DNA of 64,000 nt from Streptomyces xiamenensis (GTDB lineage: Bacteria > Actinomycetota > Actinomycetes > Streptomycetales > Streptomycetaceae). The notes beneath the pieces are model-generated. The model searched no databases and was not told where the DNA came from. It was given only the letters and a program-made list of their open reading frames with translations. Every line of letters begins with the position of its first letter. The first letter of the stretch is position 1. The position numbers were made by a program, and so were the translations under genes. Where the stretch lies: the NCBI RefSeq assembly GCF_000993785.3, contig NZ_CP009922.3, forward strand, positions 2,914,001-2,978,000, read 5' to 3'. This document shows positions 46,339 to 54,265 of this stretch, piece after piece.

Positions 46339-47268
46339 TCAGCGGCCCGCGGTCCCGCGCACGCCGGGCGCCGGCTCCGTTCCGCCGCCCGTCCCCTCCT
46401 CGTCCTCCTTGCGCTTCTTCTTGACGCTCGCGGCGGGGGCGCAGTCGGGGAGACAGACGGGGGTGGCGTGCACGGCCGCCGGCGGGAAGTGCGCCGCCAG
46501 CTCCTGCCTCGCCCGCAGGGTCGCGTCGCCGGCGCAGATCTCCCGCAGGCTCTGCTCGCGCGCGTTGCCCATGGCCAGCCAGCGGGAGAACACGCACGGG
46601 GTGACGCGCCCGTCGGGCAGCACCGCGAGCCGCCCGTGGCCACAGCGTCCGCACAGCCCGCCGCACTGCGGGGCGCGTCCCGCGCCGTCGGCGGCACGTC
46701 CGTACGGGCGGACCCGGTCCGTACCGATCTCCCGCACGCCCAGCTCCAGCAGATCGCGCCGGCCGCCGTCCCCGGCACGCTGTTCGGGCACGGTGCGCAC
46801 CTCCTCGATGAGGCTGCCGCGCAGGGGTACGCCCAGTTCGCGGGCGCGCCGGATGTTGGCGCGGGTGCGGGCGTGCGACCCGGCCGCTCCGGTCATCTCG
46901 TCGTGGGCGGCGGGGTCCGCGCTGTAGTAGCTGAAGGCCAGCCGTACCCCGTCGCGGCGCAGCGCCTCCCACAGCGGGGGGCCGATGTGCGTCATGTTGC
47001 TGAACACCTCGACCTCCATGCCGTGCCGGCGGGCGCTGTGGATGTACGCGGGCAGACCGGGGTGCAGGGTGGGCTCGCCGCCGATGAACTGCACGTCGCG
47101 CACGCCGAGTTCGCTCAGCTCGCCGAGCACCCGCAGCCAGTCGGCGTCGGTCATCTCGCCGTGGGTGCCCTGCGGGGAGGAACCGGCGTAGCAGTGCCGG
47201 CAGCGCAGATTGCAGAAGCCGGTGATCTCCAGCCAGGCGAAGCGTGGGCGCAGGGGGTGCGTGGGCAT
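46339..47268 (-). CDS. Radical SAM/SPASM-type protein
   Basis: 309 residues. The 4Fe-4S motif CNLRCRHC (Cys19, Cys23, Cys26) is close to the N-terminus, followed by FIGGEPTLHP (the GGEP SAM-binding motif) and a TIM-barrel. The C-terminal cysteine-rich part (CGGLCGRCGHG, VTPCVFSRWL, TPVCLPDCAP) resembles a SPASM domain that holds auxiliary clusters. SPASM enzymes often mature peptides (RiPPs) or anaerobic enzymes. It stands alone, without a recognisable peptidase, transporter or PqqD partner. The tail is Lys/Glu/Gly-rich. The neighbouring rhodanese gene is convergent. Confidence 0.88.
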   Translation of the reverse strand: MPTHPLRPRFAWLEITGFCNLRCRHCYAGSSPQGTHGEMTDADWLRVLGELSELGVRDVQFIGGEPTLHPGLPAYIHSARRHGMEVEVFSNMTHIGPPLWEALRRDGVRLAFSYYSADPAAHDEMTGAAGSHARTRANIRRARELGVPLRGSLIEEVRTVPEQRAGDGGRRDLLELGVREIGTDRVRPYGRAADGAGRAPQCGGLCGRCGHGRLAVLPDGRVTPCVFSRWLAMGNAREQSLREICAGDATLRARQELAAHFPPAAVHATPVCLPDCAPAASVKKKRKEDEEGTGGGTEPAPGVRGTAGR

Positions 47269-47572
47269 GAGCGGCGGTCCCTCCGGGAGTGCGGTCGCGT
47301 CGTTCGCGCTGTCCGTCGTGTGTCGTGGTCACAGCGCCTAACGACGTGACCGCGCCCGAAGAGACGCCCCGTGACGGCGGGTGGCCCGTACAGGGGGAGC
47401 GGTACGGATCCGGGCGCGGCCTGTAGGGGTACGCCGGGTGTCAGCCGTGGATCACGGGGATGTGGGCGGGGGCGGCACCCAGCGGATCGAGGGAAAATAG
47501 TTTGCAAAGCTAATGAATTTGCCCACTTCCCATTTCTGCTGGAGAAGATCTTGGGCTTGCTAGCATCTGCGC
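47269..47572. other. Divergent intergenic region, radical SAM gene/MarR gene
   Basis: 304 bases. The half next to the MarR gene (47490-47560) is AT-rich with the palindrome TTTGCAAA at 47501-47508, a reasonable MarR operator or promoter element. On the minus strand a 24-codon frame (GTG at 47526 to TGA at 47452) encodes an aromatic- and Pro-rich peptide starting MGKFISFANYFPSIRW. It has no clear ribosome site and lies about 180 bases before the radical SAM start. Nothing else is supported. Confidence 0.45.
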
Positions 47573-48103
47573 ATGAGCAGCGGCGAGCTTGAAGACGACC
47601 TGCGATGGCTGCTGCTGCAGATGAAGTTCGGTCTCACCGTGGCCGAGGACCGGGCCGTGCGGCAGCACGGCATGGACCTGTGGGGCTACACCGTGCTGCT
47701 CGGGCTCGCGGAGGAGCCGGCCCGCACCCAGCTGGCGCTGTCCGAGGCGTCGTCCATCGACAAGAGCAAGATGGTCGCCGTCCTGGACGACCTGGAGAAG
47801 GCCGGGCTGATCACCCGGCGCCCGGACCCGGAGGACCGCCGGGCGCGCATCGTCACGGCCACCGACGCCGGACAGCGGGCCCTGGCCGCCGCGCGCGCCG
47901 AGGTGGCGGCCATCGAACGGCTGGCGCTGGCCGATCTGGACGAGGCCGAACGCACCGCGCTCAAGGCGATGCTGCGGCGCGCGGTCACCGGTCCGCTGCG
48001 CAGGCTGGCCGCCGGCGAACGGCCGCCGGAGGGGGCGGGGCCTACGCCGTGGGGCGTGGTGGCGCGGCCGTCGGAGCCGGCGCCACCGGTGCCGCCGCGC
48101 TGA
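47573..48103 (+). CDS. MarR-family transcriptional regulator
   Basis: 176 residues. A winged helix-turn-helix is at about 35-100: WGYTVLLGLAEEPARTQLAL, DKSKMVAVLDDLEKAGLITR, PEDRRARIVTATDAG. It probably autoregulates through the upstream TTTGCAAA element. Its 3' end overlaps the convergent aminotransferase gene by 62 bases, with the Pro-rich C-terminal tails of the two proteins encoded on opposite strands; true ends could be checked by proteomics. Ligand unknown. Confidence 0.88.
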   Translation: MSSGELEDDLRWLLLQMKFGLTVAEDRAVRQHGMDLWGYTVLLGLAEEPARTQLALSEASSIDKSKMVAVLDDLEKAGLITRRPDPEDRRARIVTATDAGQRALAAARAEVAAIERLALADLDEAERTALKAMLRRAVTGPLRRLAAGERPPEGAGPTPWGVVARPSEPAPPVPPR

Positions 48104-49250
48104 GCCGTTCCGCCGCCTCCCGCAGCGACGCGGGCGGTTTGCAGAACGAGAACCGCGCCAGGTACGGCGGGGAGCCCGGCCCGCCCGGGTTCAGCTGGAA
48201 GGCGGAGGTCGGGATGGCGACCACCCCGGCACGCTCGGGCAGTTCGCGGCAGAACCGCACCCCGTCCTGATACCCCCAGGGCCGGACATCGGCCTGGAGG
48301 AAGTACCCGGCCTCGGCGCGGTACGGGCGCAGCCCGGCCGCCGTCAGCCCCTCGGTGAGCAGCGCCCGGTTCGCCCGCAGCGTGTCCCGCAGCTGGGCCG
48401 CCCACTCCTCGACGCCGTCCAGCGCGCGGGCCAGGGCCGCCTGGTACGGGGTGCCCGAGGCGTAGGTGAGGAACTGCTTCACGGAGGTGACGGCGCTGAC
48501 CAGGGAGGACGGGCCGCAGACCCAGCCCACCTTCCAGCCGGTGACGTTGAACGTCTTGCCGGCCGAGGAGATGGTCAGGGTGCGCTCGCGCATCCCGGGC
48601 AGCGCGGCGAGCGGCAGGTGCCGGTCACCCTCGTCGTACAGCAGGTGTTCGTACACCTCGTCGGTGACCGCGATCAGGTCGTGCTCGCGGCACACCGCCG
48701 CGACGGTCTCCAGCTCGGCGGGGGTGAAGACCTTGCCGGTGGGGTTGTGCGGGGAGTTGAACAGCAGCAGCCGGGTGCGCGGGGTGACGGCGGCGCGCAG
48801 CGCGTCGGCGTCCAGGACGAAACGGTCCCTGTCCGCGGCGAGCGGCACGGCCATCAGCGTGGCGCCGCTGAGCCGGGCGCCGGCGGGGTAGGCGTCGTAG
48901 CAGGGGTCGAAGGTGAGGATCTCGTCGCCAGGACCGGTGAGGGCCAGGACGGCGGCGGCCAGCGCCTCGGTGGCGCCGGTGGTGACCAGGACCTCGCCGT
49001 CCGGCGCGTGCCGCAGGCCGTAGCGGCGCAGCTGGTGGGCGGCGATGGCCTCGCGCAGGGCGGGCAGCCCGTAGGCGGGCGGGTACTGGTTGTCGCCGGC
49101 CAGCACCGCCTCGCTCACGTCGCGCAGCAGTGCGGGCGGGCCGGGCAGCTCGGGCACGCCCTGCCCGAGGTTGACGGCCCCCGTGCGCCGGGCCAGTTCG
49201 GTCATCTCGGTGAAGACGGAGGTCGCGATCGCCCGGCTGCCGCTGCTCAT
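48042..49250 (-). CDS. PLP-dependent aminotransferase, class I/II
   Basis: 402 residues of fold-type I aminotransferase. It has the N-terminal NLGQGVPELPGPPALL, TTGATEALAAAVLAL, NSPHNPTGKVF, DEVYEHLLYD and the PLP lysine in SSAGKTFNVTGWKVGW. The C-terminal Arg region is PYLARFSFCK. It belongs to the group containing methionine aminotransferase YbdL and N-succinyldiaminopimelate aminotransferase DapC; the exact substrate is uncertain. The last 25 residues (Pro/Ala-rich) overlap the MarR gene. Confidence 0.9.
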   Translation of the reverse strand: MSSGSRAIATSVFTEMTELARRTGAVNLGQGVPELPGPPALLRDVSEAVLAGDNQYPPAYGLPALREAIAAHQLRRYGLRHAPDGEVLVTTGATEALAAAVLALTGPGDEILTFDPCYDAYPAGARLSGATLMAVPLAADRDRFVLDADALRAAVTPRTRLLLFNSPHNPTGKVFTPAELETVAAVCREHDLIAVTDEVYEHLLYDEGDRHLPLAALPGMRERTLTISSAGKTFNVTGWKVGWVCGPSSLVSAVTSVKQFLTYASGTPYQAALARALDGVEEWAAQLRDTLRANRALLTEGLTAAGLRPYRAEAGYFLQADVRPWGYQDGVRFCRELPERAGVVAIPTSAFQLNPGGPGSPPYLARFSFCKPPASLREAAERLSAAAPVAPAPTAAPPRPTA

Positions 49251-49259
49251 GGACCTACC

Positions 49260-49664
49260 TTAGGCGGCGGGCCCCTGGCCGGGCTGCTGCGCGCCTTCTT
49301 CCCCGGCCTGCTGCTCGGCGAGCTTCTGGTGCACCTCGGCCATGTCGACCTCGCGGACCTTGGCGATCAGCTCCTCCAGCGCGGTGCCGGGGATGGCGCC
49401 GGGCTGGGAGTACAGCACGACGTTGTCGCGGATCGCCATCAGGGTGGGGATGGAGGTGATCTGGAAGGCCTGGGCCAGCTCCTGCTGGGCCTCGGTGTCC
49501 ACCTTGCCGAACATGATGTCGTCGTGCCGGCCGGCCGCCTCCTCGAAGACGGGGGCGAACTTGCGGCAGGGCCCGCACCAGGAGGCCCAGAAGTCGACGA
49601 AGGCGATCCCCTTGCTGGCGACCTGCTCCTCGAAGTTGTCCTTGGTCAGCTCGATGGTGGTCAT
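49260..49664 (-). CDS. trxA: Thioredoxin
   Basis: 134 residues with the active site WCGPC (Cys30 and Cys33), the cis-Pro loop ITSIPTLMAI and VDFWASWC. The core is normal for thioredoxin. An extra 25-residue Gln/Glu-rich tail follows (KLAEQQAGEEGAQQPGQ). It reduces protein disulfides with thioredoxin reductase. The gene ends 9 bases before the aminotransferase start, so the two may be co-transcribed. Its promoter region is shared with the divergent copper ATPase. Confidence 0.95.
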   Translation of the reverse strand: MTTIELTKDNFEEQVASKGIAFVDFWASWCGPCRKFAPVFEEAAGRHDDIMFGKVDTEAQQELAQAFQITSIPTLMAIRDNVVLYSQPGAIPGTALEELIAKVREVDMAEVHQKLAEQQAGEEGAQQPGQGPAA

Positions 49665-49764
49665 CGCACTCTCACTCTCTCGGCCATGCGGGTTCGGGTT
49701 CCGGCTGCCCCTACCCGGAACCCCCCGGGGTCGATGCGTATTCCTTCGGGCTTCTTGCGCCGTG

Positions 49765-49817
49765 ATACCCCATGGGGGTATACAGGAGACAGGGGACGGG
49801 ATACCTCCCTAGGGTAT
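49765..49817. promoter_or_regulatory. Two CsoR-type copper operators upstream of the copper ATPase
   Basis: Two interrupted palindromes of the ATACCC...GGGTAT class: ATACCCCATGGGGGTAT at 49765-49781 and ATACCTCCCTAGGGTAT at 49801-49817, 36 bases apart centre to centre. CsoR of Streptomyces and mycobacteria represses copper-efflux genes by binding such sites and releases DNA when it binds Cu(I). The second site lies 24 bases before the ATPase start codon. Confidence 0.8.
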
Positions 49818-49840
49818 ATTCACCCGTGAGGAGAGCAGGC

Positions 49841-52138
49841 ATGAACGACAGCATCAGCGACAGCGGCACCAGGGACGAGATCGAGCTCGCCATCGGCGGG
49901 ATGACGTGTGCCTCCTGCGCGGCGCGGATCGAGAAGAAGCTCAACCGCATGGAGGGGGTGACGGCGAGCGTCAACTACGCCACCGAGAAGGCCAGGGTCA
50001 GCTACGGCGGCGAGGTGGCGGTGCCCGATCTCATCGCCGTGGTCGAGAGGACGGGGTACACCGCCGCCGTACCGGAACCACCGGTACCCGAGCCGGCCCC
50101 CGCCGCACCGGGCGGCACAGGCGCCCGGGCCACCCCCGGCGCCCCCGACGAGCTGGCCACGCTGCGGCACCGGCTGCTGGTCACCGTGGCGCTGTCCGTC
50201 CCCGTGGTCGCCCTGGCCATGGTGCCGGCCTGGCAGTTCGAGTACTGGCAGTGGCTCTCCCTGACCCTCGCCGCGCCCGCCGTGATCTGGGGCGGCTGGT
50301 CCTTCCACCGGGCCGCCTTCACCAACGCCCGGCACGGCGCCGCCACCATGGACACCCTCGTGTCCATCGGCACCCTGGCCGCGCTGCTGTGGTCGGTGTG
50401 GGCCCTGTTCTTCGGCATGGCCGGCCACCCCGGCATGACCCACCCCTTCGAGCTGACCATCCAGCGCGGCGACGCCAGCGGCAACATCTACCTGGAGGCG
50501 GCGGCCGGGGTCACCGCCTTCCTGCTGACCGGGCGCTATCTGGAGGCCCGCGCCAAGCGCACGGCGGGCGCGGCCCTGCGGGCCCTGATGGAACTGGGCG
50601 CCAAGGAGGTCACAGTGCTGCGGGACGGCGTACCCGTCCTGGTGCCGGTCGACCGCCTCGCGGTCGGCGACCGCTTCCTGGTGCGCCCCGGAGAGAAGAT
50701 CGCCACCGACGGTGTGGTGGTCGAGGGCTCGTCCGCCGTGGACACGTCCATGCTGACCGGGGAGTCCGTACCGGTGGAGGTCGCGGCCGGGGACGCGGTC
50801 ACCGGCGCCACCGTGAACGCCGGCGGCCGGCTGGTGGTCGAGGCCACCCGGGTCGGCGCCGACACCCAGCTGGCACGGATGGCGAAGCTGGTCGAGGACG
50901 CCCAGCACGGCAAGGCGGCGGCCCAGCGGCTCGCCGACCGGATCTCGGCGGTGTTCGTACCGGCCGTGATCGTCCTGGCCCTGGGCACGCTGGCCTTCTG
51001 GCTGCTGACGGGTGGCGGGGCGTCCGCCGCGTTCACCGCCGCCGTGGCCGTCCTGATCATCGCCTGCCCGTGCGCGCTGGGCCTGGCCACCCCGACGGCC
51101 CTGATGGTCGGCACGGGGCGCGGCGCGCAGATCGGCGTCCTCATCAAGGGCCCCGAGGTCCTGGAGAACACCCGCAAGGCCGACACGATCGTGCTCGACA
51201 AGACCGGTACGGTCACCACCGGCCGGATGACCCTGCTGGGCGTGCACGTCGCGGACGGTACGCCGGAGGCCGACGTGCTGCGGCTGGCCGGGGCGCTGGA
51301 ACACGCCTCGGAACACCCGATCGCCCAGGCGGTCGCGGCGGGCGCGGCGGAGCGCCTGGGGGCGGCGCTGCCCACCCCCGAGGACTTCGCCAATGTGCCC
51401 GGGCTCGGTGTGCAGGGGGTCGTGGAGGGCCACGCCGTCCTGGTGGGCCGGGAACGGCTGCTGACGGAGTGGGCCATCGAGCTGCCGGACGCGCTGGCGG
51501 CGGCGCGGGCACGGGCGGAGGCCGCAGGCCGCACCGCGATCACCGTCGCCTGGGACGGCGAGGCACGGGCCGTGTTCGAGGTCGCCGACGCGGTGAAGGA
51601 GACCAGCGCCGAGGCGGTCGCGCGACTGCGCGACCTGGGCCTGACCCCGATCCTGCTGACCGGTGACAACGAGGCCGTGGCCCGGGCGGTGGCGGCGGAG
51701 GTCGGCATCGACGCCGAGCACGTGATCGCCGGGGTGATGCCGCAGGACAAGGTGGATGTCGTCAGGCGGCTGCAGGCCGGGGGCAAGACGGTCGCCATGG
51801 TCGGCGACGGCGTGAACGACGCCGCCGCGCTGGCCACCGCCGACCTGGGCCTGGCGATGGGGACCGGGACGGACGCCGCGATCGAGGCCGGCGACCTCAC
51901 CCTGGTGCGCGGCGACCTGCGGGTGGCGGCGGACGCCATCCGGCTCTCCCGCAAGACGCTGTTCACCATCAAGACCAACCTGGTCTGGGCGTTCGGCTAC
52001 AACGTCGCCGCGCTGCCGCTGGCGGCGGCCGGGCTGCTGAACCCGATGCTGGCGGGCGCCGCGATGGCCTTCTCCTCGGTGTCGGTGGTGGCCAACAGCC
52101 TGCGGCTGCGCACCTTCCGGGCGGCCGAACGCCGGTGA
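49841..52138 (+). CDS. copA: Copper-translocating P1B-type ATPase (CopA)
   Basis: 765 residues from the ATG at 49841 with GAGGAGAG upstream. One N-terminal metal-binding domain has GMTCASC (Cys23, Cys26). Eight membrane helices follow, with the Cu(I)-transport motif CPC at 409-411 ([13 protein letters not shown]). Catalytic parts are the TGES loop (MLTGESVPV), the phosphorylated Asp453 in [16 protein letters not shown], and [10 protein letters not shown]. The distal helices carry YN ([10 protein letters not shown]) and [11 protein letters not shown], both diagnostic of Cu(I) pumps. It exports cytosolic copper. The two CsoR-like sites upstream imply copper induction. Confidence 0.96.
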   Translation: MNDSISDSGTRDEIELAIGGMTCASCAARIEKKLNRMEGVTASVNYATEKARVSYGGEVAVPDLIAVVERTGYTAAVPEPPVPEPAPAAPGGTGARATPGAPDELATLRHRLLVTVALSVPVVALAMVPAWQFEYWQWLSLTLAAPAVIWGGWSFHRAAFTNARHGAATMDTLVSIGTLAALLWSVWALFFGMAGHPGMTHPFELTIQRGDASGNIYLEAAAGVTAFLLTGRYLEARAKRTAGAALRALMELGAKEVTVLRDGVPVLVPVDRLAVGDRFLVRPGEKIATDGVVVEGSSAVDTSMLTGESVPVEVAAGDAVTGATVNAGGRLVVEATRVGADTQLARMAKLVEDAQHGKAAAQRLADRISAVFVPAVIVLALGTLAFWLLTGGGASAAFTAAVAVLIIACPCALGLATPTALMVGTGRGAQIGVLIKGPEVLENTRKADTIVLDKTGTVTTGRMTLLGVHVADGTPEADVLRLAGALEHASEHPIAQAVAAGAAERLGAALPTPEDFANVPGLGVQGVVEGHAVLVGRERLLTEWAIELPDALAAARARAEAAGRTAITVAWDGEARAVFEVADAVKETSAEAVARLRDLGLTPILLTGDNEAVARAVAAEVGIDAEHVIAGVMPQDKVDVVRRLQAGGKTVAMVGDGVNDAAALATADLGLAMGTGTDAAIEAGDLTLVRGDLRVAADAIRLSRKTLFTIKTNLVWAFGYNVAALPLAAAGLLNPMLAGAAMAFSSVSVVANSLRLRTFRAAERR

Positions 52139-52205
52139 CGGCGCGGGGCGGGCGGCGGCCGGGGAGCGATTCCCGGCCGCCGTCACCGTTACCGCGGGCG
52201 CGCCG

Positions 52206-52988
52206 ATGGGCGACCCTGGGGCGATGACGCGACAGCCCGACCAGCCCGACCAATCCGCCCCGTTCCCACCGCCGGACGAGCCCGACCAGTACGACGCGAT
52301 GGGCGCGGAGTACGCCGAGCACACCGCCTCGAACATCGTCAACGCGCACTACGACCGGCCCGCCGTCCTCGCGCTGGCGGGGGACGTGACCGGCCGGCGG
52401 GTGCTCGACGTGGGCTGCGCCGCCGGGCACCTGTCCGCGCTGCTCATCGAGCGCGGCGCCGCGTCCGTCACGGGGATCGACGCCAGCGCGCAGATGGTGC
52501 GGCTGGCCGGCGAACACTGCGGCGACAGCGGCCGCTTCCACCACGCGGACCTCGCCGCCCCGCTGGACTTCCTCCCGGACGCCTCCTTCGACCTGGTCAC
52601 GGCCTCCCTCGTGCTGCACTACCTGGAGGACTGGAGCGGCCCCCTGGCCGAACTGCGCCGCGTGCTGCGGCCCGGCGGCGCGCTGGTGATGTCGGTGCAC
52701 CACCCGGGGGAGGACTGGCACTGGTTCGAGCGGCCGGACTACTTCCGCACCGAGCGGGTGACGGACACCTGGACGGTGGCCGGCCGCCCCCGCACCGTAC
52801 GGTTCTACCGCCGCCCGCTCGGCGCCGCCTTCAACGCCCTGCGGGACGCCGGTTTCACGGTGGACCGGCTGGAGGAACCGATGCCCCGCCCCGAGGCCCG
52901 GGAGCAGGACCCGGCGTGGTTCGACCTGCTCTCCACCGCGCCCCGGTTCCTGTACTTCCGCGCCCTGCGCCCGGGGCCCGGGCTGTGA
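52206..52988 (+). CDS. Class I SAM-dependent methyltransferase
   Basis: 260 residues from the ATG at 52206; an ATG at 52224 (product MTRQPDQPDQ) is also possible. Methyltransferase motifs are motif I VLDVGCAAGHLSALL, GIDASAQMV, the DLAAPLDFLPDASFDLVTAS region and VLRPGGALVMSVHHPG. Residues 1-25 are Pro/Asp/Gln-rich. The domain is of the ubiquinone/UbiE-like type acting on small molecules; the substrate is unknown. It lies between the copper ATPase and TerB genes with no clear operon partner. Confidence 0.9.
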   Translation: MGDPGAMTRQPDQPDQSAPFPPPDEPDQYDAMGAEYAEHTASNIVNAHYDRPAVLALAGDVTGRRVLDVGCAAGHLSALLIERGAASVTGIDASAQMVRLAGEHCGDSGRFHHADLAAPLDFLPDASFDLVTASLVLHYLEDWSGPLAELRRVLRPGGALVMSVHHPGEDWHWFERPDYFRTERVTDTWTVAGRPRTVRFYRRPLGAAFNALRDAGFTVDRLEEPMPRPEAREQDPAWFDLLSTAPRFLYFRALRPGPGL

Positions 52989-53080
52989 CAACGCGCCCTC
53001 GTCCGTACGGAACTCGTGTCCCATCCGGGTTCGTTGACGTCAGGTAAGGCTGACGCAACGCACGTCGAGGAGAGCAGACC

Positions 53081-53536
53081 ATGGCCCTGTGGGACCGGAT
53101 CAAGGATTCCGCCCAGACCATGCAGTCCCAGCTGGTGGCGAAGAAGAACGACCTCAAGAGCGGGGCGTTCCGGGACGCCAGCATGGCCATGTGCGCGCTG
53201 GTGGCCGCCGCCGACGGTTCGGTGGACCCGGCCGAGCGGCAGCGGGTCGCGGCGCTCATCGGCGGCAACGAGGTGCTCCAGAACTTCCCGGCCGACGATC
53301 TGCGGCAGCGGTTCAACAAGTACGTCGACCAGCTCACCGCCGACTTCGACTTCGGGAAGATCGGGGTGATGCAGGAGATCGCCAAGGTGAAGAAGAAGCC
53401 GGCCGAGGCGCGCGCCGTCATCCAGATCGGCATCGTGATCGGCGGCGCGGACGGGGACTTCGACGCCCAGGAGCGCAAGGTCGTCCGCGATGTCTGCTTC
53501 GCGCTGGACATCCCCCCGGCTGAGTTCGACCTTTAA
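53081..53536 (+). CDS. TerB-family tellurite resistance protein
   Basis: 151 residues, nearly all TerB domain. The diagnostic metal-binding repeats are present: ALVAAADGSVDPAERQRVA and IGIVIGGADGDFDAQERKVV. Streptomyces carry several TerB proteins with TerD relatives in stress and membrane-linked systems; no other ter gene is nearby. GAGGAGAG stands upstream of the ATG. It is cytosolic. Its exact role is unknown. Confidence 0.93.
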   Translation: MALWDRIKDSAQTMQSQLVAKKNDLKSGAFRDASMAMCALVAAADGSVDPAERQRVAALIGGNEVLQNFPADDLRQRFNKYVDQLTADFDFGKIGVMQEIAKVKKKPAEARAVIQIGIVIGGADGDFDAQERKVVRDVCFALDIPPAEFDL

Positions 53537-53572
53537 ACTCAACTGACCGGATGTGAACGAACATGGCCGGGC

Positions 53573-53613
53573 TTGGTCAACTCCTTGCCCTGCCATGCCA
53601 GTTCCTTGACCAA
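53573..53613. repeat. Inverted repeat TTGGTCAA/TTGACCAA
   Basis: An 8-bp inverted repeat (53573-53580 and 53606-53613) with a 25-base spacer, in the interval between TerB and the SnoaL-like gene. The arms are flanked by similar CTC-CTTG/CTC-TTGG sequences. It might be a regulator site for the downstream gene or a weak terminator of terB. Confidence 0.45.
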
Positions 53614-53647
53614 CTCTTGGAGAGCGTTTCACCGGGGGCCTGTACTC

Positions 53648-54199
53648 ATGGGCCCTATGCGTAAGATCACTTCGCGATCCCGGACCGGCTACGCCGTCGC
53701 CGCCAGCAGCCTGCTGCTGCTCACCGCGGCCTCCGGGGCCACCGCCGTCGCCTCTGCCGACACCACTGCGGAAACGTTTGGTCACGGTCATCACCGGCCG
53801 CACACCACCTACCCCACCCAGCAGGAGATCCGGGAGCAGTTCGACACCTGGAACGACGCCCTCGCCACGCTGGACCCGGAGCAGGTCGCCGACCTCTACG
53901 CCCCCGACGGCGTGCTGCTCCCGACCCTCTCCAACCGGATACGTTCGGACCGCGACGGCATCGTCGACTACTTCGAGCACTTCCTGGAGAAGCACCCGGT
54001 CGGCGAGATCAACGAGTCCCACGTCGACATCCTGAGCCCGACATCCGCCGTGGACTCCGGCTCGTACACCTTCACCCTCACCGAAGACGGCGTCACCTCG
54101 ACCGTCGACGCCCGCTACACCTTCGTCTACGAGAAGAACACGAAGACCGGCGAGTGGCAGATCGTCAGCCACCACTCCTCGGCCAACCCCGAGGGCTGA
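53648..54199 (+). CDS. Secreted SnoaL/DUF4440-like protein
   Basis: 183 residues from the ATG at 53648; an ATG at 53657 (product MRKITSRSRT) may be the true start. A signal peptide covers about residues 1-40 (TGYAVAASSLLLLTAASGAT). The mature part is a nuclear transport factor 2-like fold of the CaMKII-association/SgcJ type: QEIREQFDTWNDALATLDPE, VADLYAPDGVLLPTL, YTFVYEKNTKTGEWQIVSHH. These small folds bind ligands or catalyse simple reactions, and extracellular function is not known. A HGHHRPH segment after the signal peptide could bind metal. Confidence 0.85.
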   Translation: MGPMRKITSRSRTGYAVAASSLLLLTAASGATAVASADTTAETFGHGHHRPHTTYPTQQEIREQFDTWNDALATLDPEQVADLYAPDGVLLPTLSNRIRSDRDGIVDYFEHFLEKHPVGEINESHVDILSPTSAVDSGSYTFTLTEDGVTSTVDARYTFVYEKNTKTGEWQIVSHHSSANPEG

Positions 54200-54213
54200 T
54201 CGCGCCCACGGCA

Positions 54214-54249
54214 AAGCCCGGGAGGCGGTGCGTCCGTCCTCCCGGGCTT
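54214..54249. terminator. Convergent hairpin terminator before aspS end
   Basis: Perfect 12-bp stem AAGCCCGGGAGG/CCTCCCGGGCTT (54214-54225 and 54238-54249) with a 12-base loop, followed by CTTCCTTG. It lies between the convergent SnoaL-like gene and aspS and may serve both. Confidence 0.8.
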
Positions 54250-54265
54250 CTTCCTTGTCCGCGTG

